The notes under the pieces: model-generated
Databases searched by the model: none
What the model was told of the DNA's origin: nothing
The model's input: only the letters and a program-made list of their open reading frames with translations
Assembly (NCBI GenBank): GCA_014380825.1
Contig: JACMJD010000257.1
Span: forward strand, 1-18,331
DNA from: Phycisphaerae bacterium
GTDB lineage: Bacteria > Planctomycetota > Phycisphaerae > Tepidisphaerales > Tepidisphaeraceae
Direction of reading: 5' to 3'
DNA length: 18,331 nt
Position numbers and translations under genes: made by a program
Part shown: one piece after another, positions 7,732 through 15,772 of the stretch
Position numbering within the stretch: the first letter of the stretch is position 1
Layout of the letters: each line of letters opens with the position of its first letter

Positions 7732-10700
7732 ATGCGAATCAATCGGAAAACAGCCCGGAAGGCAGCACAAACTGCATCGTTGTTGGCGGCCGTCGCGGCG
7801 GTGTCACACTCCTATGTCGCTTACGCCACCATCAAAGACTGGACGGGTACGGGCTTCACGGGCAGTTACGGCAATCCGCTGAATTGGCTGCTCGGTCAGG
7901 TGGCCGGGCCAGGTGATACCGCTCGCTTCATTGCAGGAACCAGCCTGTATCAAGGACCGTACTTCGGCGCCGGCACCATCACCGTTTCGGACATGATCAT
8001 CTCCGGCCAGAGTGCAGTCGGTGATTGGTTCTTCACCGGTGCGGCAAGTGGTGAGAACTTCAAGACGACCGCCGGCATCCAGATCACCGATGCTGTGAGC
8101 GCGGCACATCCCGTATTTGAAGGTTTGGACGTTTACAGCCCGTTCACCACAATCGGAAACAACTGCTCGCTGAAGATTCAAAGCTCGATGACGTACACCA
8201 GCGATATCAACCTGGTGGGATCGGCCACCTTGACTGAAATCTCGGGGAATACCATCCACGGCCGGATCAATCATGCCGGGACCGGCGTTATCAATGCGTT
8301 CGGGCTGGTCGTTGCCGAAGGGTTGTCTATCAGCAACGGCGGGGAGCTTCTCATGCACGACTTGTCATACTTGATCCTCAACCAGAACAGTGTGATCAAT
8401 AACGGCTCGCTCAATCTCGGCTCAACGGCGTCGATGAGCTTTGCATTTGATTCCACGCTCGAAGTACTCGGCACTGGCCGAATGAACTTTCTCGGTTCGC
8501 ACGCGCTGGGCAACGGCGCCAGGCTGAGAATTGCCGGTGGCGGCGATGTCTTCGGCAATAGCTTCATCGACCTGGGCAACGGCAACACCGGTACGCTGAT
8601 CGTTGACGGTGCAGGTTCGACCATCCAGGCGTCGAGTAGTATCAGCGACTGGGGCGCGGGAACGGCCGGGTCTGCAACCGTCACGTTTTCCAACTCCGGC
8701 GTGGGCACGTATTCCACGCTCCGGATCGGTCAGTCTCAGGGCTCGGCCCAGGTGGCGCTGCTCTCGTCGTCGCAACTGACCACCACGACCGGCTTCGCGA
8801 TGGGCAGCGCGGGCAATCACGGGACGCTGGTCTTCAACGTTAACGGCGGGACGCTGCAGAACAATGGGACGTCGTCATTCCAGAACGGCTCCAAGGTCAA
8901 CCTCACCCACGGCGCGATCAACCTCAACGGCGACGCGACCTTCGGTCCCGGCTCTACGCTGAGCTGGTCCGGCGGCAACGTCAACATCGCCAGCGGCAAG
9001 ACGCTGACGCTCGACGGCGGCATCGTCAACCGGACGATCGGCAGCGGCTCATTGAGCAACGGCGCGACGCTTCGCATCATTAACAGCGCGACGGCAGGCG
9101 GGCAGTTCAACACAGACAGCTATTTCGACATCGCCAACGGCAGCGGCGCGATCACGGGTACGCTGAGCGTCAGCGGTGTGGGGTCGCGATTCAATTCCAC
9201 GGCAGGCCTGACCGATTACGGCCGCAATCCCGGCAACTTCGCGACCGTCTCATTCTCAAACACAGGCGTCGGGACGTATGCCGGCGGCCTGCGCGTCGCG
9301 GAAAACGGCGGAAAGGCGCTGGTGACGCTCTCCAGCGGCGGCCAGCTCAATGTCGGCGGCGCGTCGGGCCTGCTCACCGGCAACGGCTCGATCGCGTCCT
9401 CGGCCGCGACCATCAACATCTCCGGCGGATCGCTCAACAGCTTGACCACCGCTAACTTCCGCGGCGGGACGGTCATCAACCTCTCCAGCGGCGCGCTCAA
9501 CCTCACCGGCGACAGCACCTTCGCCACCGGCGCAAGTCTGAACCAGACCGGCGGATCGCTCGGCATCCCCAGTGGCAAGACGTTGGCGTTCGACGGTGGA
9601 ACGGGAACGTTATCGGGTTCGACCGGTCTCCCGACCGGCTCGACGCTGCGAATCACCAACGCCGGGCACTTCGACGTCAACGGCTTCTTCGACGTCGCCA
9701 CGGTCGGCACGTTGTTGGTCGATGGGGCCGGATCGCGCATCACCACTGCGGGCGGCACGCCCAGCGATTGGGGAATCAACGCCGGGCACAGCGCGACCAT
9801 CACCTTCAGCAACTCCGGCGCGGGAACCTACACCGGGCTTCAAATGTCCGCGAACGGCGGCAAGACGCTCGCGAACATCAGTTCCAGCGCACGCCTCACC
9901 ACCGGCAGCCTGCTAACAGGTGGAGGCGCTGCGAACGTGACCGTCAACGTCTCCGGCGGAACGCTCAACAGCACCGGCACCGCGAACTTCCGCAATGGCA
10001 CGACCGTCAACTATTCCGCCGGCAGCATCGGCATCGGCGGCATGCTGACGACGGAGGGCAACGCCCAAGTGCTGCTCACCACCGGCGGGAACAAAGTCCT
10101 GCGCGTCGGCGGGCTGGACATGCAAGGCACAGGCAAGATCGACCTGAACGATAACGACATGATCGTCGGCGCGCTCACGCCGAGGAGTACGATCGTGGAC
10201 ATGGTCCGCACCGGACGTAATGGTGGGCTGTGGAACGGCCCCGGCATCATCAGCACCGCCGCAAAGGCACGCGTGCCGAAGAACACCACGCTGGGCGTGC
10301 TCAGCGGCGCGGAGTATTCGTCCGTCGGCGGCAACGGCACCTTCTCCGGTCAGGCTTACACCGCCGCCGACACACTCGTGAAATACACGTGGTACGGCGA
10401 CACCGACTTCAACGGTCTGGTTGACTTCGATGACTACAGCCGCATCGACTCCGGCTTCAACGGCAACCGGACCGGCTGGCTGAACGGGGATGTAGACTCC
10501 AACGGAATCGTCGACTTCGATGACTACTCGCTGGTGGATCTGGCCTTCAACACGCAAAGCGGCACGTTGCGCCGTGCCATGCAGTTCCTCGACGGTGGTG
10601 GCCAGAACGGCGGCGACATGAATGGTCCTGAACTTCGGATGGTTGTCGAACACTTCAATCAGTTTGGCCAACCGTACGCGAACGCGTTCCTAGCCGCGGT

Positions 10701-10776
10701 GCCCGAGCCGACGACGGCTGTGCTCGCCGTGACATTCGGTGCTTTGAGTTTGCTCCGTCGTCGCCGTAGACATTGA
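7732..10776 (+). CDS. PEP-CTERM surface protein with T5SS-type repeats and dockerin-like EF-hands (copy 2)
   Basis: 1014 aa, tandem paralogue of the preceding gene. It starts MRINRKTARKAAQTASLLAA, with a likely signal cleavage after AYA near residue 32. Residues about 35-250 are only distantly similar to copy 1. From about 260 onward there are three T5SS/PEP-CTERM modules (units start near residues 261, 443 and 635). The core VDG motif occurs at D292 and D664, but the middle unit reads LSVSGVGSRF, with Ser in place of Asp. The stretch VLLTTGGNKV ... IDLNDNDMIVGALTP ... RVPKNTTLGVLSGAE is nearly identical to copy 1. Two dockerin-like Ca loops (DTDFNGLVDFDD, DVDSNGIVDFDD) lie at residues 889-939. 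The tail is VPEPTT (990-995) plus a hydrophobic stretch and RRRRRH, the PEP-CTERM sorting signal. Predicted cell-surface or extracellular structural or adhesive protein; the ligand is unknown. Confidence 0.88.
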   Translation: MRINRKTARKAAQTASLLAAVAAVSHSYVAYATIKDWTGTGFTGSYGNPLNWLLGQVAGPGDTARFIAGTSLYQGPYFGAGTITVSDMIISGQSAVGDWFFTGAASGENFKTTAGIQITDAVSAAHPVFEGLDVYSPFTTIGNNCSLKIQSSMTYTSDINLVGSATLTEISGNTIHGRINHAGTGVINAFGLVVAEGLSISNGGELLMHDLSYLILNQNSVINNGSLNLGSTASMSFAFDSTLEVLGTGRMNFLGSHALGNGARLRIAGGGDVFGNSFIDLGNGNTGTLIVDGAGSTIQASSSISDWGAGTAGSATVTFSNSGVGTYSTLRIGQSQGSAQVALLSSSQLTTTTGFAMGSAGNHGTLVFNVNGGTLQNNGTSSFQNGSKVNLTHGAINLNGDATFGPGSTLSWSGGNVNIASGKTLTLDGGIVNRTIGSGSLSNGATLRIINSATAGGQFNTDSYFDIANGSGAITGTLSVSGVGSRFNSTAGLTDYGRNPGNFATVSFSNTGVGTYAGGLRVAENGGKALVTLSSGGQLNVGGASGLLTGNGSIASSAATINISGGSLNSLTTANFRGGTVINLSSGALNLTGDSTFATGASLNQTGGSLGIPSGKTLAFDGGTGTLSGSTGLPTGSTLRITNAGHFDVNGFFDVATVGTLLVDGAGSRITTAGGTPSDWGINAGHSATITFSNSGAGTYTGLQMSANGGKTLANISSSARLTTGSLLTGGGAANVTVNVSGGTLNSTGTANFRNGTTVNYSAGSIGIGGMLTTEGNAQVLLTTGGNKVLRVGGLDMQGTGKIDLNDNDMIVGALTPRSTIVDMVRTGRNGGLWNGPGIISTAAKARVPKNTTLGVLSGAEYSSVGGNGTFSGQAYTAADTLVKYTWYGDTDFNGLVDFDDYSRIDSGFNGNRTGWLNGDVDSNGIVDFDDYSLVDLAFNTQSGTLRRAMQFLDGGGQNGGDMNGPELRMVVEHFNQFGQPYANAFLAAVPEPTTAVLAVTFGALSLLRRRRRH
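8512..10027 (+). repeat. Three in-frame ~550-575-bp coding modules in copy 2
   Basis: Equivalent module starts lie near 8512, 9058 and 9634 (residues 261, 443, 635; spacings 182 and 192 residues). They share with copy 1 the NGATLRI-type start, SYFDIANG-like strand, GTLLVDGxGS core and ATxTFSNSGxGTY block. Confidence 0.7.
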
Positions 10777-11382
10777 ACAGAGCGTCGAGTGGCCTTTTCA
10801 TCAAGCCATCGACGTTTTTGTTCGGGGTCCCGAATGAGAAAGTCCTGTTAACCGGAACCGCCCCGCCGACCAGAGAAACCAGAGAGTTCGCGACGATTTC
10901 GAGGGGTGCCGAACCGAAACGTGACGTTCTTATTCGGGGTCCTTGATCGAGAGTTGCAAATAGAGAACGCGAGGCGTTTAGCAAACGTGCGAGTTGTCGT
11001 TGGAAAGTGCGAAAAACTGAGCGCTCTCGCTCTCAGAGAATCCTGTTAACCCCAACGCTATCCAGGCTCGCGATCGGAAGGAAACCTCCCCGAACAAAAC
11101 ACTCTTCGAAATAGAAACAGAGAATCTGCTGCACCCCAAAAGCTGTTAACCCGAGAGCGTTTTTTTCCCAACGCCTTGATTTACTGAGTGATTCTAATCG
11201 AAACAGAGAGCGCAATAACTGCGCACTGAAGCCGACGACAGAAACGCTGCGGCTGGCGCACGGCGACGCCTCCGCCCTTGCTCGGGAAGCGATTGGTCCA
11301 CGATGCGGCTCCTCGTGGCTGGGTTGATGCGTGCGAGCACGCTACTAAATCGAGGTGATACCGTTACCGATCGCTTTACGCT
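10777..11382. other. 606-bp gene-poor region with dispersed short repeats
   Basis: No convincing coding region: the only short frames lack an RBS and family features. The GC content is visibly lower than in the flanks. Short sequences recur: (C/G)CTGTTAACC at 10844, 11042 and 11142; TTCGGGGTCC at 10821 and 10933; CAGAGAATC at 11034 and 11118, with a variant CAGAGAGCG at 11204. Small dyads include CGTTT-AGC-AAACG (10975-10987) and GCGCA-ATAAC-TGCGC (about 11211-11225). CGCTCTCG near 11022 can pair with CGAGAGCG near 11152, which is followed by seven Ts. It lies between convergent transcription units, so it may hold 3' ends, a decayed element or an RNA. From 11226 to 11382 nothing is recognisable. 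Confidence 0.45.
10821..10834. terminator. Dyad downstream of copy 2, possible 3'-end hairpin
   Basis: TTCGGG-GT-CCCGAA is a perfect 14-nt inverted repeat 44 nt after the stop of copy 2. It can form a short stem, but no T-run follows on the plus strand, so a role as a terminator or as a 3' stabilising stem is only a suggestion. Confidence 0.3.
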
Positions 11383-12350
11383 TCATACGCCGTGATAAAC
11401 TAGCTCGGTGAAGACGTCCGGCGTGATAACGAACTGGCCCCACTTGGCATCAAATTTGGAAGTTGGTTTGGCAGCCTGCGTTTGTACGAGAGTCTTCCCC
11501 GACTCTTTGAGCGCGGCGACCTGCGAATAGCGACGAGCATATCGCGAAACTCGACGAGATCCGATTTGATTCCGATCGGGCCGTGTCCGGGGATGATGAT
11601 GGTCTTGTCGCCTGCCTTAGCAACGTTTGCGTCTGCGGCAGCGATGGTGCCGTCAATATTTCCGCCAGAGGAATAATCGATAAACGGATAGACGCCGTTC
11701 CAAAACGTGTCGGCCACGTGCATCACGTCAGCGTTCGTGAAGTGCACGCAGATGTCGCTGTCGGTATGGGCTGGCTCGTAGTAGTCCAACTCGATACGCT
11801 CGCCATTGAGATCAAGTCTGAGATCTTTCTTGAAGACGGTTGTGGGCAACGCGCCCTTCGGCGCGGCCGGGAAGGTGAACCGCCAGCCCTGCACGCGATG
11901 TCGAACCGCCAACCGCTTGCGGGTGTTCTCGTGCGCGGTGATGGCAGCGCCGGCATCGTGCAGCCAGTTGTTCCCATCCGTGTGATCGAAGTGCCAGTGT
12001 GTGTTGACTAGGCGAGTGATCGGCTCGCCGCTGATGCTCGCGAGGGCCTCAGTGATCTTCGGCTGAGAAGCCGCGATTCCGGCATCGATCAGCAGCTTGC
12101 CGTCCGCGCCGGGAAGGACCGCGATGTTTCCGCCGGAGCCCATCAGCACGCTGATGTTGCGGCGCAGCGGTGTAATCGTGATCTTGCCGGTTGCAGCTGC
12201 GGTTTTGATGATGTCGACGGGACCATCATCAGCAAACAATCGACGCGGCAACAAGCACGCAGTGGCCACCGTAACACCGGCGGCAACCACGAAACGTCGA
12301 CGCGATACACCAGTCCCCGCTTGAGCGAACGATTTTGAATCATTCATCAT
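11383..12350 (-). pseudogene. Tat-exported metallo-beta-lactamase-fold hydrolase, frameshifted near the C-terminus
   Basis: Last gene of the minus-strand operon. A twin-arginine signal is present (SRRRFVVAAGVTVATA, likely cleavage after LFA at residue 40). The MBL zinc ligands are HWHFDH (H118, H120, D122, H123), H195 (EPAHTDSD), D214 (HVADTFW) and H256 (PGHGP), all intact. As sequenced, the frame runs to a stop at 11400 (316 aa), but after I275-R276 the last 40 residues turn into a basic, Ser-rich tail. Adding one base near 11521-11525 restores a family-like ending: VAALKESGKTL, then SKFDAKWGQFVITPDVFTEL, then a final VYHGV with its stop at 11383. So one base seems to have been lost, in nature or in sequencing. 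The catalytic domain precedes the shift, so partial function is possible. The gene overlaps the upstream stop by 11 nt and has a GGAG RBS. Substrate not known. Confidence 0.8.
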
Positions 12351-12921
12351 GTTGCTGCTCCGTTAAGCGTTCCTTGGCCGCACCTTCTGCAACCTGACGA
12401 ACCGAGAATCGCTTGTGAACGTGCTGGGGACAGTTCATGTCCCATGCTTCGATCGTGAACGTGATCGCACGTTCGACCTTGCCCGGATAATCCGCATCCG
12501 TCAGCCGCTCAAGCAACGCTGGATCATTCGCGACCACCCTGGCCGTGCCCCACAGTTTCACGCGACGGCTGGTTGCGTAGTCCATCAGGAAGATGAACGC
12601 CTTCGGGTTCTCCGACAAGTTGCCGAGCGTGAGATACTGGCCATTGCCGCCGAAGTCGGCGAAGCCAAGCGTGTGATCGTCGATCACCTTCAGAAATCCC
12701 GGCGCGCCGCCGCGGTATTGAATGTATGGCTGCCCCTCCGCGCTGGCGGTGCCGAGATAGAACATGTCCAGCTCCGCAATGAACTCCGCCAGCTCGGGCG
12801 TGACCGTGGTTTCCCAGCCGCCGCTACGCTCCATTCGTTCGTAACTTTCACGAGAACCGTTGCGTTCCTGTATCGCCTTGACGGCCGGCGTGAACGCGAT
12901 GTTGCTCGGAACCTCTTGCAT
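12340..12921 (-). CDS. Pyridoxamine 5'-phosphate oxidase-family (FMN-binding split-barrel) protein
   Basis: 193 aa from the ATG at 12921 (MQEVPSNIAFTPAVKAIQER), which has GAGG 7 nt upstream; a GTG at 12927 is an alternative. The sequence follows the PNPOx-like flavin-reductase/oxidase family: FIAELDMFYLGTASAEGQPY, GGAPGFLKVIDDHTLGFADF, GNLSENPKAFIFLMDY, VKLWGTARVV and EAWDMNCPQHV. Such proteins bind FMN or a related cofactor in a split barrel and act as oxidoreductases on varied substrates; true B6 oxidase activity is not implied. It ends soon after the core, shorter than homologues that carry a C-terminal coiled extension. Cytoplasmic, no signal peptide. It starts 13 nt after the upstream hydrolase gene ends and overlaps the MBL gene by 11 nt, so co-translation is likely. 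Confidence 0.85.
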   Translation of the reverse strand: MQEVPSNIAFTPAVKAIQERNGSRESYERMERSGGWETTVTPELAEFIAELDMFYLGTASAEGQPYIQYRGGAPGFLKVIDDHTLGFADFGGNGQYLTLGNLSENPKAFIFLMDYATSRRVKLWGTARVVANDPALLERLTDADYPGKVERAITFTIEAWDMNCPQHVHKRFSVRQVAEGAAKERLTEQQHDE

Positions 12922-12934
12922 GACCACACCTCGC

Positions 12935-13975
12935 TCACTTGCCAGCGTCGCGCTGCGCGGTTCGCGCCGGCTGCTGCTTAGCCACGCTCCGATCGAGAAA
13001 CCCGAGCATCAGTCGACCGATCTCGTCGACGCTGTCTTCCAGCGCGAAGTGGCCGGAATCCAGCAGATGAAACTCCAGGTTCTTCAGATCGCGCTTGTAT
13101 GGCTCGGCGCCGGCGGCGGGGAAAATCTTGTCGTTCTTGCCCCACACGATCAGCATCGGGGGCTGATACTTGCGGAAATATTCCTGCCAACTCGGATACA
13201 ACGGCGGATTGCTGCCGTAGCTGAGAAACAGGTCGAGCTGGATCTCGTCATTCCCGGGACGGTCGAGCAGGAACTGATCGTGAGCAGGCCCGTCCGGGCT
13301 GACGAGTTCGGGCCGCTTGAAACCCTCGGTGTACTGCCACTTCGTTGCGTCGTACGTGAGCAGGTTGCGAATCGCATCGCGCTTCTCTTTGCTGTTCGGA
13401 GCTTGCCAATATTCCTTGATCGGCTTCCAGAATTCGTTGTCCAATCCCTCGTCATACGCATTGCCGTTCTGCACGACGATCGCTGAGATGCGGTCGGGAT
13501 GTTTGGCAGCCAATCGATATCCAACCGGCGCGCCGTAATCCTGCACGTAGATCGCGTACTTCGTCGCGCCGACCTTCTCAGTAAACTCATCGATCACCTT
13601 CGCGAGATTGTCGAACGTGTAAGCGAACCCGTCGTGCGGCGGCATCGAGCTGTGTCCGTAACCCGGATAGTCCGGCGCGATCACGCGATATCGCGTCGCG
13701 AGGACCGGAATCAGATTGCGAAACATCTGGGAGCTGGTCGGAAAACCGTGCAGCAGCAACACCGTCGGCGCATCCTTCGGGCCAGCTTCGCGGTAGAAGA
13801 TGTCGAGATCCCCGACTTTGATCGTTTTGTACAGAATCTGATTTGCGACGACCGGTGCTGCTGAAGGCACGGGTGTCGTCGGTTCCGCCGCTATGCCGAG
13901 CGGGGCGATTCCCACCGCCAATGTGGCGGCCACAAACAATGAGAAGGCGACAGAGGTATTCGTTTTGCGGTTCAT
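12935..13975 (-). CDS. Exported alpha/beta hydrolase with Asp nucleophile (epoxide hydrolase / haloalkane dehalogenase type)
   Basis: 346 aa. The N-terminal signal sequence ([20 protein letters not shown], likely cleavage after IAA near residue 30) indicates export. The oxyanion motif is HGFP (76-79). The nucleophile elbow VQDYGAPVG carries Asp146 instead of Ser, as in haloalkane dehalogenases and epoxide hydrolases. The acid is D282 (WGKNDKIFP) and the base H309 (DSGHFALED). A cap region (about 175-250, Trp/Tyr-rich) is present. The Asp nucleophile implies an alkyl-enzyme ester intermediate, so the substrate may be an epoxide or organohalide; the sequence cannot say which. The start has GGAG with an 8-nt spacer. 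It follows the DUF6130-fusion gene by 37 nt and precedes the PNPOx-like gene by 13 nt. Confidence 0.87.
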   Translation of the reverse strand: MNRKTNTSVAFSLFVAATLAVGIAPLGIAAEPTTPVPSAAPVVANQILYKTIKVGDLDIFYREAGPKDAPTVLLLHGFPTSSQMFRNLIPVLATRYRVIAPDYPGYGHSSMPPHDGFAYTFDNLAKVIDEFTEKVGATKYAIYVQDYGAPVGYRLAAKHPDRISAIVVQNGNAYDEGLDNEFWKPIKEYWQAPNSKEKRDAIRNLLTYDATKWQYTEGFKRPELVSPDGPAHDQFLLDRPGNDEIQLDLFLSYGSNPPLYPSWQEYFRKYQPPMLIVWGKNDKIFPAAGAEPYKRDLKNLEFHLLDSGHFALEDSVDEIGRLMLGFLDRSVAKQQPARTAQRDAGK

Positions 13976-14012
13976 GATCGTATCTCCAAGTATGAAAGGT
14001 GTGGTGTTCAGT

Positions 14013-15230
14013 TTACTTCCGCTGTGGGATTTCGAATTCGATCGTTTTGCTGTCGATCACCTTGTGCGTCGGGCTTTCCAATTCGAACAGCACCGTGTGC
14101 GGCCCGGGTGCGAGTCCGTTGATGCTCAGGGGTTCGCCGCTGGCGTCCAGCCAGTGCCAGGGGAGATCGTCTACCGTGATGTGCAGATGTCCGATGCGCG
14201 GGAGAATTTGCAGCGCGTACGGCCCATAGACCGGCATGATCCGAAGGTTCTCGGCGCGATAGCGAATCACGACATAGCCTGTCGCGAGCTGCGCGGGGAG
14301 CGGTGCGTCGACGATCAGTCGCGCGGGGGGTTGTGCGGAGAGGGCAACGACCGGAACGGGATTGAAGCCGGCTGCTTCAGGTGTTGCGTTGGCGGTTGGA
14401 CTGACCGGCGAAGCAGGAGTTGCTGATGCGGGAGATGCCTTCCACGGCGATTTCGCCGCACGGTCGATGAGCTGCGCGACTTCTTCCGGATGCGAGACCA
14501 TCACGACATGTGACGCGCCCTTCACCTCGATCGTCTCGATCGCCCCTGCGCGTTTGGCCATGAATGCGTGGGCGGCGGGTGGGATGTTCAGGTCGAGCGC
14601 GCCGTAGATGAAAAAGGAAGGGATCGTCTTCCACGCCGGCGAGCCGGACGGCTCGTGAAGCGCGGCTTCGGTGACGGGCCGCTGCGTGGCGAACATGAGC
14701 TTCGCGTCGGCATCGGGGACGTCCGCCGCGAACTGCGCGCGATACCTTTCCCTTTGGATGTAGATATCCTTGTTGCCGTCTGCCAAGAGAACAGGCGGCG
14801 CGAGCGCTGGCCCGAGCGTGCCGCCGGGGAACTTGCCGGACAGATCGGCAGCGCTCTCGCCGGCGTCGGGGGCGGTTCCGTCGATGTAGACGAGCGCTTT
14901 GACGTTGCGCTTTCCGTACGCGGCATTGCTGATGACCGATCCGCCGTAGGAATGGCCGACGAGCACGACTGGACCTTTGATGTTGTCGAGAACGGTCGCG
15001 ACATAATCCGAATCCGTCCGCAGGCCACGCAGTGGGTTGGCGACCGCGATGACGTTGTGATCCTTCGCGAGCAACCTGGGGATCACGCCGTTCCAGCTTG
15101 ATGATTCGGCGAATGCGCCGTGGACGAGAACGATGGTGATTTCGCCGGCGACTGCTTGCGGAGCCGCGTGCGCGATCGCGCCTGCGTAGAGGATCGTCGC
15201 CACTGCGGCGGTGAGAATGGTGAGTGTCAT
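14013..15230 (-). CDS. Exported alpha/beta hydrolase fused to a C-terminal DUF6130 domain
   Basis: 405 aa. A signal peptide occupies about residues 1-22 (AIAHA, then AP). The alpha/beta hydrolase domain (about 30-260) has [10 protein letters not shown], nucleophile elbow GHSYGG (S94), acid D213 ([10 protein letters not shown]) and H241 ([13 protein letters not shown]), a Ser-His-Asp triad. A Pro/Ala/Ser linker (262-300) leads to a separate domain (about 303-403) with [49 protein letters not shown] and [21 protein letters not shown] recognise this as the DUF6130 family, usually encoded as its own exported protein. The gene therefore looks like a natural fusion of two neighbouring genes. A very good RBS (AAAGGAG, 7-nt spacer) precedes the ATG. 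The substrate is unknown. Confidence 0.85.
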   Translation of the reverse strand: MTLTILTAAVATILYAGAIAHAAPQAVAGEITIVLVHGAFAESSSWNGVIPRLLAKDHNVIAVANPLRGLRTDSDYVATVLDNIKGPVVLVGHSYGGSVISNAAYGKRNVKALVYIDGTAPDAGESAADLSGKFPGGTLGPALAPPVLLADGNKDIYIQRERYRAQFAADVPDADAKLMFATQRPVTEAALHEPSGSPAWKTIPSFFIYGALDLNIPPAAHAFMAKRAGAIETIEVKGASHVVMVSHPEEVAQLIDRAAKSPWKASPASATPASPVSPTANATPEAAGFNPVPVVALSAQPPARLIVDAPLPAQLATGYVVIRYRAENLRIMPVYGPYALQILPRIGHLHITVDDLPWHWLDASGEPLSINGLAPGPHTVLFELESPTHKVIDSKTIEFEIPQRK

Positions 15231-15266
15231 TGTGCGCTCCTTTGAGAAGCTTGGTTGACGTTGTAG

Positions 15267-15734
15267 TTACAGGCCAAGATCGGAAAGCCCGGGATGATCA
15301 TCCGGTCGCCTTCCGAGCGGCCAGCGGAATTTGCGGTCTGATTCCTTGATGGGCAGATCGTTGATGCTCGCGTGGCGGAAGCGCATCAGGCCGTCTTCGG
15401 CGAATTCCCAGTTTTCGTTTCCGTACGAGCGCGACCAGTTGCCCGAATCATCGCGGCACTCGTAAGCAAAACGCACCGCGATGCGATTGCCGTCGAACGC
15501 CCAAAGTTCCTTGATCAGTCGATATTCAAGCTCGCGCGTCCACTTTCGCATGAGCAGCGCGACGATCTCGGCCCGCCCGGTGACGAACTCGGCGCGGTTT
15601 CGCCAGCGGGAATCAACGGAGTAGGCGAGCGCGACTTTTTCCGGGTCGCGCGAGTTCCAGCCGTCTTCGGCGAGGCAGACTTTCTGGATCGCGGTCTCGC
15701 GAGTGAACGGCGGCAATGGAGGTCTGCTGGACAT
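15267..15734 (-). CDS. DUF1348 (NTF2-like / SnoaL-like) protein
   Basis: 155 aa. Nearly the whole length fits DUF1348, a family with the NTF2-like cone fold: [101 protein letters not shown] and [10 protein letters not shown]. The C-terminus [18 protein letters not shown] is the usual ending, so it is complete. Proteins of this fold bind small hydrophobic ligands or act as isomerases or hydratases; no specific activity is established for the family, as far as I know. Cytoplasmic. It starts 38 nt after the chloroperoxidase-like gene ends and lies 36 nt before the next gene. The RBS is weak. Confidence 0.87.
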   Translation of the reverse strand: MSSRPPLPPFTRETAIQKVCLAEDGWNSRDPEKVALAYSVDSRWRNRAEFVTGRAEIVALLMRKWTRELEYRLIKELWAFDGNRIAVRFAYECRDDSGNWSRSYGNENWEFAEDGLMRFRHASINDLPIKESDRKFRWPLGRRPDDHPGLSDLGL

Positions 15735-15772
15735 GATGCACCGTTGGATGGAGTCGTGCGGCGAGTCGCGGT

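Noticed and set aside
9913..10671. 252-codon minus-strand open frame with repeated VIEVD-type stretches
   Set aside because: Complement of the dockerin-like calcium loops in copy 2, not an independent gene.
4463..10776. Tandem surface genes as an assembly duplication
   Set aside because: The two copies differ throughout, strongly so in the N-terminal region, so they are true paralogues.
10821..11151. Possible CRISPR array
   Set aside because: Repeats are only 9-10 nt, irregularly spaced and imperfect, and no cas genes are in the window.
11033..11215. 60-codon minus-strand open frame in the gene-poor region
   Set aside because: No RBS, no recognisable family and overlaps the short repeats; left as non-coding.
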